NCBI RefSeq assembly: GCF_000708205.1 | Contig: NW_014575561.1 | Span: forward strand, 1,176,577 to 1,240,576 | Length of the DNA stretch: 64,000 nucleotides | Origin: Mixia osmundae IAM 14324 | Taxonomy: Eukaryota; Basidiomycota; Mixiomycetes; Mixiales; Mixiaceae | Direction: 5' to 3' | In this document: in pieces, positions 57,129 through 64,000 of the stretch | Numbering within the stretch: position 1 is the stretch's first letter | How the letters are laid out: every line of letters begins with the position of its first letter | Notes under the pieces: generated by a model | Databases searched by the model: none | Told to the model about the DNA's origin: nothing | Seen by the model: the letters and a program-made list of their open reading frames with translations, nothing else | Position numbers and translations under genes: made by a program

Positions 57129-57408
57129 CCTATGCTTATTGTACCGAAAGTGCATACGAGTCTTTCTCGTCTTGTCCGTCGTGAACCCGAACATCGTCAT
57201 TAGCATTGATAGTATAGAACCTCGGACCAGCCTAGCCACTGCTCAGAACGGTTTCGATGAGGTCGACGTCGAGCCAGCTACCCGTCTTCGGATAGGCTCG
57301 CCCTCCCTCATGGAAATGTCGCCGCTCACATGGTCATGGTGGCGATGGGGCTGAATGGCCCTTGCGCCTGACCGATCGGAGAGTCATCTCTTCCTCACCA
57401 TCAAGGCG

Positions 57409-58066
57409 CTACTGTGCTTCTTCGACAGTGCTGCCTGGAAGGATCTCGATATCGCCAGCTTCGGGGACGGAGCCTCGCGTGACGGTCTGACCCTTTGCCT
57501 TTAGTATTTCCTCTATCGTCCTCGTCTGACCATTGTTGGTGAGATCCTCCGAGGAGAACCAGCCTAGATGATCAGCAATGAGATGACTGTGATGACAAGC
57601 AATCAGCCTGGCCCGAAATCTCGGCTCAAGGCAGAACTTGCCGCGTATGACACTCGGGACATTCGATGAGGACGATGCCGGTCTCGTAGCTCCTCTTGCT
57701 GAACTGATGCGTCGAGCGATGACGGGTCGTACAGGCGGGAGCGGTGCATGTAAAGGTGATCTGCAGCTTCGGCTCGACTTTGCCCAGCGTTTGGCCCTTG
57801 GGACCTGATTCGTCACTCTGACGCGGGCTCGATGACTGCCGGCAGGTGCAAGCACTCGCAAACTGTCTTCTTCTGTCCGTCGGCTGCCCTTTGATGATGG
57901 GCAATGACTCGCGAGGTGAAGTCAGGTTGTACAAGCTCGTCGAATTGGACAGCCTCGATGAATCCCCATAAGCCGTCTGTCTGCCGAGCGGTGCAACTGA
58001 AGGAGTCGAGCAGAAGCGGGTCCAGAGAGTCTTGCCGAGGCCAAGCTGCCATCTGCGTGTCGCCAT
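57409..58066 (-). CDS. ZIM17: Zim17/Hep1 (Tim15), DNL-type zinc finger mitochondrial chaperone partner
   Basis: Zim17 keeps mitochondrial Hsp70 soluble for protein import. Exons 58066-57642 and 57586-57409 give 200 residues. The N-terminal half is Arg/Ser-rich and presequence-like (MATRRWQLGLGKTLW). The zinc domain reads [52 protein letters not shown], in part, with four cysteines in two pairs. The DNL-like motif position is ADHLGWF. The single intron (57587-57641, 55 nt) has a perfect GCAAGT donor; with no GT alternative, it is one of the clearest GC-AG cases. Confidence 0.94.
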
Positions 58067-58169
58067 TGACTGACTGCTGATCGACAATGCCGGCACTGCC
58101 GTCGACGACAAGACGAGTCGCGCCTGCCTGCCAGCACGGTGCAAGAGAGGAGCAGGAGGAGGAGGCAGG

Positions 58170-59803
58170 ATGTCAGTGAGAGGCAAGGAGGATCTCTACC
58201 TGATCCTCGACATCTCGCCCTCCCACATCAGCGCCGGCCTCGGTCTGGGCGATGTCCTGCAGCGGCCACGTCATGTCAGTCTCGAGCTTGACCTTGCGCT
58301 CTGTTTTGTCGAGCGACTGCTGAGTGCTGCTGGGGTGCTTGACAGACGATCAAGCTGCTCGCTGGCTTACCAACAGATCTGCCGAGTTGGACATGGCAGG
58401 ATCTACTGGTGGGACAAGCGTTGGACGACGCCATGTCGTCTGACAGCACGCTCACCCTCATCCGTCCATTCGAGCACATCCTCGAGCCAGACTCTGCGCC
58501 CAGGCAGACAGCCGGCATGACGGCAGAGCAAGCCAGCCTGACTGCACTCGAAGCCATACTCCAACACCTCATGTTCGGTCTGCTCTCCATGCCTGCGCGT
58601 CCTCTGGGCTATCACCTCATCGTCCTCCCTCCGGCCGGTCTGCCGTACTCCTACTCCGAAGGCATCACCCGACTCGTCTTTGAACGACTCTATCTACCCG
58701 CCTTGGCTATCTACGAACGCCCTCTCGCCCAGCTCTACGCCCTTGGATACACGAGCGGCTTGGCCGTCGATATCGACGCGACGGGGACAGAGATCAACGT
58801 CGTTTTGGACAATCAGGTCCAGCCACAAGCAAGGGTACGGTGTCCGATAGGTTCAGATGACTGCGATCGCTATCTCGCAGATCTCTTGCTCCGAGCAGAT
58901 CCACAGCTACCTGCCTTGCTCGCCCCAGACGGCGAAGTGAGCCCAGGAGGGATACAAGCAGCCCTCCTCGCCATCGTCAGCTCACTCAAAGACCAAGACG
59001 CCATCAAATTCGCATCGGAGCTACTGGATCTCAATCACGTTGCACCTGGCATGTCAGAGGCAGTTCAATCCGCAGCCGTCACAGAGGGGACAGAGGAAGG
59101 CGAATTCGATATCGCTCGTCTTGTCGCGCAAGGCAAAGTAGACGCACTCGTACGAGGAAAGACATCTGGCGAAGCAACACCATCCACAGAAGACGTCGTA
59201 TCTGTACCTCATCCTCTCCGGCCAGATGGCCCCGAGATCAGCATTGGACCCATCCGACATCGATATGCTGAGCCTCTCTTCGATCCTTCTCTGATCATCA
59301 ACGATGGTCCATCGGCGAGCACAGGTCAGAGCTTGTCGCTACAAGAAGCTGCCGCACTCTCTGTCAGCTCACTCGAGGCACCCATGAGGCCTTCTGCCTG
59401 GGATATCGTCTGTGTCACGGGGCCACCGAGTCGCATACCAGGTCTGTCCGTGGATCAGCGCATGTCTTCCTTGCTTACAGCTTCGGCAGGCGTCGCAAGT
59501 GCTGTCATCAAGGCAGCCAGCCAGTATTTGATCGATCCAGAGTCCGGCTCAGACACGCAAGCTCGCGTTGCGCGTCTGGGCAAGATCCCAGACTATTTCT
59601 CAGAAATGAAGGACCACCCAGATCTGGCAGCCTACCTCGGCGGTGCAATCCTTGCAAAGGTAGGATCCCTGGCGGCGCACTGATCGCTGAGCTGACCTTC
59701 ACTACAGATTACCTTCTCGGCCAATGTCGGCGCGTATCTGAGCAAGCAAGACTACAATCTGAAAGGGCCGGCGATTGTCAAGCTGCTCGATCCGGTCAAT
59801 TGA
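58170..59803 (+). CDS. Divergent actin-related protein (Arp9/Arp10-like)
   Basis: Exons 58170-58274, 58346-59659 and 59708-59803 give 504 residues. Actin-fold cues are LYLILDISPSHISAGLGLGD near the start, LGYTSGLAVDIDATGTEINVVLDN in the middle (the phosphate-2-like region) and the terminal HPDLAAYLGGAILAKITFSAN..SKQDYNLKGP. Sequence is too diverged to say whether it is a chromatin-remodeller Arp9-type or a dynactin Arp10-type subunit. The insert around residues 230-300 is acidic and Ser/Thr-rich. Introns (71 and 48 nt) are GT-AG. Divergent from ZIM17, 103 bp apart. Confidence 0.75.
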
Positions 59804-59871
59804 TAGTAGACAATGCGTGCATGTAGAGAGAAACAACGACAATGTCTGTACATCGATTGCTCGCAAGCGCC

Positions 59872-62376
59872 TCATTTACTCTGCCGTGCCCGCTGCCTGC
59901 GATTCGAGGGCGTCTGGACCACACCCACGCTACCTCCTTGTAGTTCGTCCAGCGCTCCTCCACCGGCATCAATCTTATCACGGGCAGTGAGTGCGAACAT
60001 CAGGTCGCGAAGCTGCTCTTGCAGATCGGTCACCTGGGCTTGCAGCTCCTGGGTCTTGTTCGCCTGCACTTGCTCGCGTTGCTGTGCGCCAGTGAGGTTG
60101 GCGAGCAAGCCTTTGTTCTGCTCTCGCTCACTTGCTAGATCCTTGGCCATCGAGCGCGAAAGATCAAGCGCCTTGTTCGTCCTGAGCTCGAGCCTTTGCA
60201 TGTCTCGTGCGTGGTCGGCTTCGAGCTGTTTCAAGCGCGCACCGAGCTCCGTCTGCTGCTGCACAGCGCTCTTGTGAGCTGCCTGAGCGGACTCGATCCG
60301 TTTGAGCAGCTCTCTGCGCTCAGATTCCCACTGCTCTGCACGGTGCCTGAGTTGCTCGTTGGCAGACTCGCGACGGCCCAGCCGCTCTCGGTAGTCGTTG
60401 AGGCGGTCCTCAAAGTACAGTCGCTGAGAGTCGAGCTGTGAGCTCAGAAGATGGGAGTACTCTACACCCATGGCCTCCATCTTTTCCTGGTTGAAATGGG
60501 CGGTGTCTGTCGGTCCTCGGCCAGTCGGTTCGTTGTGTATGGGCCCTGCGATGGACGGCAACTCGACTAGCTTGCCGTCCGTCTTATCCTGGATTAAGCG
60601 GTGTACGTAGGAGTCGCCGGCATAGTCCCAGACTCTTTGCGTCTCGAGTTCCATTGCGTACAGATGACCCGTCTCTTCAAAGTGCCTGTAGGCGTGCTTG
60701 CCTTGATAGCGGCCGCAGCCAGCATGACCGCAGATCAAGCACATCCAGAGCGATGACCCGTCACCACAATCGTCGCAGCTTGTCTTTACCGGCTGTTCTC
60801 GATCTAGCGGCTTCGTACGAGTCTGCGAGTATCGACAGACCGGACATCTAGCCTATAGTCTGAGCGCGAGTATCATTGAGAAGGCGGATTCATACCTGCT
60901 GTTCTCCCACTTGCTCAGACAATGACAATGAAACGTATGTGCGCAAAGATTGGTGATCAGCCCAGTGACGGATACATCAAGTCGTTCCAAACACAAGGGG
61001 CATGTTGGCAGCTCGTGTGTGCCTGCGACCGCAGACGGTGTCGTGATCTCACTTTCGTGATCTTTGGACATTGGGAAAGTGAACGGCGGGCTGGTCGTAG
61101 CATAGATGTCGATCGAGCGCAGGCGAACTACATGACAGACTTCGTCGTCCATCATAGCCCAATAGGGCCGGCCATTGTTATTGACGACGAATTTATCGGC
61201 CGAAGCACGATCTCTGAAGCGCAGTAATGCCATGCATCGATTCGGCATCGCGTCCCTGAGTAGCCTGATCTGACTGATCGAGTCTGCATCGCTTTCGGTG
61301 AAACGCAGAAAGTCGGCCACACTCATGACTGAGGGTATGGCCAGTACGGCCAGTGTCAGGCCGTCGCCTTGCTCTTCTTGTCCTCTTTGAAGCTTGGAAG
61401 ACGCATACGCATTGCGTTCTCGCCGATAATGAGGTGCAGGACCTTCAAGGTCGAGTTGCTCGTCCTCGCGCATCAGATGGATGATGCCAAAGCCAAGATC
61501 GACCGACTGCAGGTCTTGCCGAGTAGACGCAGTATGATGCGATGAAGATGATGCAGCATAACGAACGGGCAGACCGGCACCCATGCTAGAGGCAGACGGT
61601 GACAGTGCGAGCGAGCCCTGGCCGACTGTTGAGGCGAGCGTCTCGGCTTCTGAGGCTTGGCTGATAGGCGAAAGTGGCCGGGTGCTTGTGCTAGCACTCG
61701 CCCACGAGTGCCCGCGTAGAGGCACAGGACGCGTGACGCTCGGACTCATGCTGTCGCTTTCGACGGGGCCGAGAGTTGATTCTTGCAACGCACGCTCGAG
61801 GTCTCCAATCGGTTTCGGTGAGCCCCACTCGAGCGAGATAGGACCGAATCGATAATCTAGCGTACGTAGGGGAGTGAAGACGGGCACGATCGATTCGATG
61901 GTGACCCTGCCGCCACCAGCAGGCTTGCCAAAGTTTGATCCAGATAGTGCTGCAGGCGAGAATGGCAGCGCGCTTGGGTTCAAGGGACGCGTGTTTGCGG
62001 TGCCAGAGGATGCGTACTCGGCAAAAGGCACAAGCTCGAAGGGATCCCTGGATGTGAAGGCGGCGGGCACGCTCGAGCTCTGTCTCACCTCAGCGTCGAC
62101 TTCAGGAGGCAGACCCGTAGGCGTGTCGAGCGAGAGCAGGGCAGGATCTTCGGAGATGTGGCGCCCACTATCTCGTCTCTGTCTCTGAGCTAGGTGATGG
62201 TCGAACAGCTCTATACGCAGACGATATTGAGGCTCGTTTGCACCGTCGTTGCTCTTTGTCCTTTCAACGGTCTGCGGAGCGGGTCGAGCTGCTAGGCGTG
62301 ATCCAGGAGCTTGTCTGCTGCTCGTACTGCCTTGTTGGTTGCTGAGCAGGGTCACTAGCGAGCCTACAGGAGGCAT
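59872..62376 (-). CDS. BRAP2-type E3 ubiquitin ligase (RING, UBP zinc finger, coiled coil)
   Basis: Exons 62376-60896 and 60847-59872 give at least 818 residues. In order: a low-complexity N-terminus with YRLRIELFDHH, a BRAP2 RRM-like region (VMSVADFLRFTESDADSISQIRLLRDAMPNRCMALLRF, in part), a RING-H2 ([38 protein letters not shown]), a ZnF-UBP (CDDCGDGSSLWMCLICGHAGCGRYQGKHAYRHFEETGH) and a coiled coil of about 170 residues. The family binds ubiquitin and nuclear localisation signals and tunes Ras/MAPK signalling in animals. The frame is open upstream to 62442 without an ATG, so an extra 5' exon is possible. Confidence 0.92.
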
Positions 62377-62662
62377 CAGCCTTGACGCATGCGTTGGCCG
62401 TTCACTGCCTGCGCGGACAACGACGTCAGAGTTAAAGTTCACCCAACGTTTGACGCGTTTTGCAGTTTTGCAGCAGCGCCAAGCCTTGGGATCAGGCAGC
62501 GCAGCACCAGCGCATCAACATCGTCGCAGCAGGCTCGCTTTGTGCGTCCATAGATCGTCGTTCCTGTGCCGACAGGGGCTTGCCTCACTCAGATTATAGG
62601 CTAAGCATAGACACTTCCCGGACAGCAAAAACAAAGGCCTTGCACCGCGCAGGACGGGCACG

Positions 62663-64000
62663 ATGTCACTTCCATCGGCCAACGATGTAGCTGAAGAGCC
62701 TGCAGTCGACTCTTCGGCGCAAAAGTCGACCCGCTTCGATGGCCAGAGTGACGCGGCCGCCGTGCCCACTTCAAACACTGCCATTGATCGCACCGATTCG
62801 ACTCTGAGTGACCCTCGAGGCACGGAGGGCGGCCTACGGAGACGACCCACTCGGCAAGCAAGCGCAGGAACGAGCTCGATCCCGCCACTCAAGAGGATAC
62901 TGACTGAGATGGCGACACCCGAGAGGCCCATCGGACCAGAGCCGACCTACCGCGCCTCCATGATCGCCCTCGTTAAGGCATCCTGGCTCAATCTCTTCCT
63001 CGTCTTCGTACCCGTCAGCTGGGCCTTGCATTTTGCGGGCATCAGCCCGACCATCACGTTTGTCATGTCACTCTTGGCCATCATGCCGTTGGCAAAACTG
63101 CTCGGCTTTGCCACTGAAGAGATGGGCTTGCGACTCGGTCAGACCCTCGCAGGCTTGCTTAACGCCACGCTCGGCAATCTCGTCGAATTACTCATTGCCA
63201 TTCTTGCGCTCATCAAGTGCGAGCTCAGACTCGTGCAAGCATCACTCATTGGCAGCATCATCTCGAACTTGCTCCTCGTGTTGGGCTGTTGCTTCTTCGC
63301 CGGCGGACTCAAGTATTCCGAGCAGGGCTTCACGCCCGGTGGCGCTCAGATCAGCACGAGTCTGCTCCTCATCTCCGTCTCTGCCTTCCTGATTCCAGTC
63401 GCATTCAATTCGACCTTCTCTGACCAGCTTGCGGATCCTCTGCAACGTTCCGACATCCTCAGCATGTCGCGTGGCCTAGCTGTCATCTTGCTCGTATGCT
63501 ATCTTGCCTATCTCGTCTTCCAGATCTACTCCCACGCTCATTTATTCGATGAGACCGGCGCCAAGGTCTCACAAGGCAAGTCGACGTATGGCGATCATAA
63601 GCTATGGCGCCAGGCACCTTCTGCCAACCGCGGCTCACAGCGACTGTCGACCGATGCGTCAGTTCTCGCCGAGGACAAGACGATATCTTCAGGCGACGCC
63701 GATTCTGAGGAAGAGGGCGAGCAGATTTCTATGAACCTCGTGTCCACCATCATCGTCTTGCTCGTTGTCGCTGGTGTCACAGGCTACACCGCCGAAGTCC
63801 TCGTAGACTCTATCCAAGGTCTCACCGACGCACATCCCTCCATCTCCCAAGAATGGGTCGGCTTGATCCTTCTACCCGTCGCGGGCAACGCTGCCGAGCA
63901 CGTCACCGCCGTCACTGTCAGTGTCAAAGACAAGCTGGACCTGTCCATCGGTGTTGCCATCGGCTCATCTATCCAGATCGCTCTCTTTGTGCGTGTTCTC
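62663..64000 (+). CDS. VCX1: Vacuolar Ca2+/H+ exchanger (CAX family), 5' part
   Basis: The reading frame runs from ATG 62663 without a stop to the window edge (446 codons); the 3' end is outside. A Ser/Thr-rich cytosolic N-terminus precedes the membrane domain. The first CAX alpha repeat has GLLNATLGNLVELLIAILAL near residue 170, and the second has LPVAGNAAEHVTAVTVSVKDKLDLS near residue 410, separated by an acidic linker (ADSEEEGEQ). These paired GNxxE repeats are the ion-binding core of CAX antiporters that load Ca2+ into vacuoles. Confidence 0.95.
   Translation, partial: MSLPSANDVAEEPAVDSSAQKSTRFDGQSDAAAVPTSNTAIDRTDSTLSDPRGTEGGLRRRPTRQASAGTSSIPPLKRILTEMATPERPIGPEPTYRASMIALVKASWLNLFLVFVPVSWALHFAGISPTITFVMSLLAIMPLAKLLGFATEEMGLRLGQTLAGLLNATLGNLVELLIAILALIKCELRLVQASLIGSIISNLLLVLGCCFFAGGLKYSEQGFTPGGAQISTSLLLISVSAFLIPVAFNSTFSDQLADPLQRSDILSMSRGLAVILLVCYLAYLVFQIYSHAHLFDETGAKVSQGKSTYGDHKLWRQAPSANRGSQRLSTDASVLAEDKTISSGDADSEEEGEQISMNLVSTIIVLLVVAGVTGYTAEVLVDSIQGLTDAHPSISQEWVGLILLPVAGNAAEHVTAVTVSVKDKLDLSIGVAIGSSIQIALFVRVL

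Noticed and set aside
1-64000. Transposons, LTR or virus-like elements and CRISPR arrays
   Set aside because: I found no reverse transcriptase, integrase, transposase, capsid-like motif, long terminal or inverted repeat, or regularly spaced repeat array.

Overview
This window is a gene-dense stretch of fungal nuclear DNA. Small introns (mostly 43-65 nt), intergenic gaps often under 200 bp, and a gene set with formin, Cdc4, Mago, Elongator, GPI1, CAP10-type and MCM-binding proteins point to a basidiomycete with a compact genome. The gene style fits early-diverging Pucciniomycotina such as Mixia; that placement is an inference, not a measurement. I see no transposon, virus-like element, CRISPR array or rRNA. 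One tRNA gene with an intron is present.

Layout: 1-7.9 kb holds the end of a TmpA-like membrane reductase, a serine-rich orphan, ELP3, THI6 and TRM7. 8.1-12.1 kb is a tandem triplet of secreted fasciclin (FAS1) proteins. 12.1-14.8 kb has an SVIP-like p97 adaptor, an Rdx selenoprotein-W-like protein and SVF1, followed by 1.4 kb with no convincing gene. 16.2-27.2 kb has NDK, a formin, a UPF0598 protein, MAGO, a UPF0643 protein, a serine-rich orphan and a DEAD-box helicase. 27.3-33.0 kb holds an FN3/coiled-coil protein and a run of signal-peptide-bearing, mostly single-pass membrane orphans. 33.1-42.6 kb has a histidine phosphatase, the SNARE TLG2, a quinone oxidoreductase ending in SKL, a steroid reductase-like enzyme, a glutaminyl cyclase and CDC4. 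42.9-52.7 kb has the tRNA, a sterol desaturase-family enzyme, a CAP10 glycosyltransferase, MCMBP, a small two-TM protein abutting GPI1, and an F-box protein. 52.8-64 kb has a small mitochondrial protein, a TFIIIC subunit, GRX5, ZIM17, an actin-related protein, BRAP2 and the start of VCX1.

Gene structures were rebuilt by hand from protein-family conservation and splice sites. Summed exon lengths are divisible by three for every complete model with fully placed introns; the SVIP-like gene has one intron unplaced. The clearest unusual signal is in the introns. Of about 95 that I placed, 13-14 need a GC rather than GT donor to restore conserved protein sequence, several with the classic GCAAGT donor. 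One gene (Rdx) also needs a 7-nt microexon. Other points of interest are a TGATG stop/start overlap between a two-TM protein and GPI1, stop codons of convergent genes that interlock, and a candidate fungal SVIP with an MGxC acylation motif.

Functional themes are mostly housekeeping. tRNA anticodon modification (ELP3, TRM7) and GPI-anchor/glycan synthesis (GPI1, CAP10) are represented. Mitochondrial and iron-sulphur maintenance (GRX5, ZIM17, UPF0598), protein quality control (SVIP-like, CDC4, BRAP2, F-box) and membrane traffic (TLG2, SVF1, formin) also appear.
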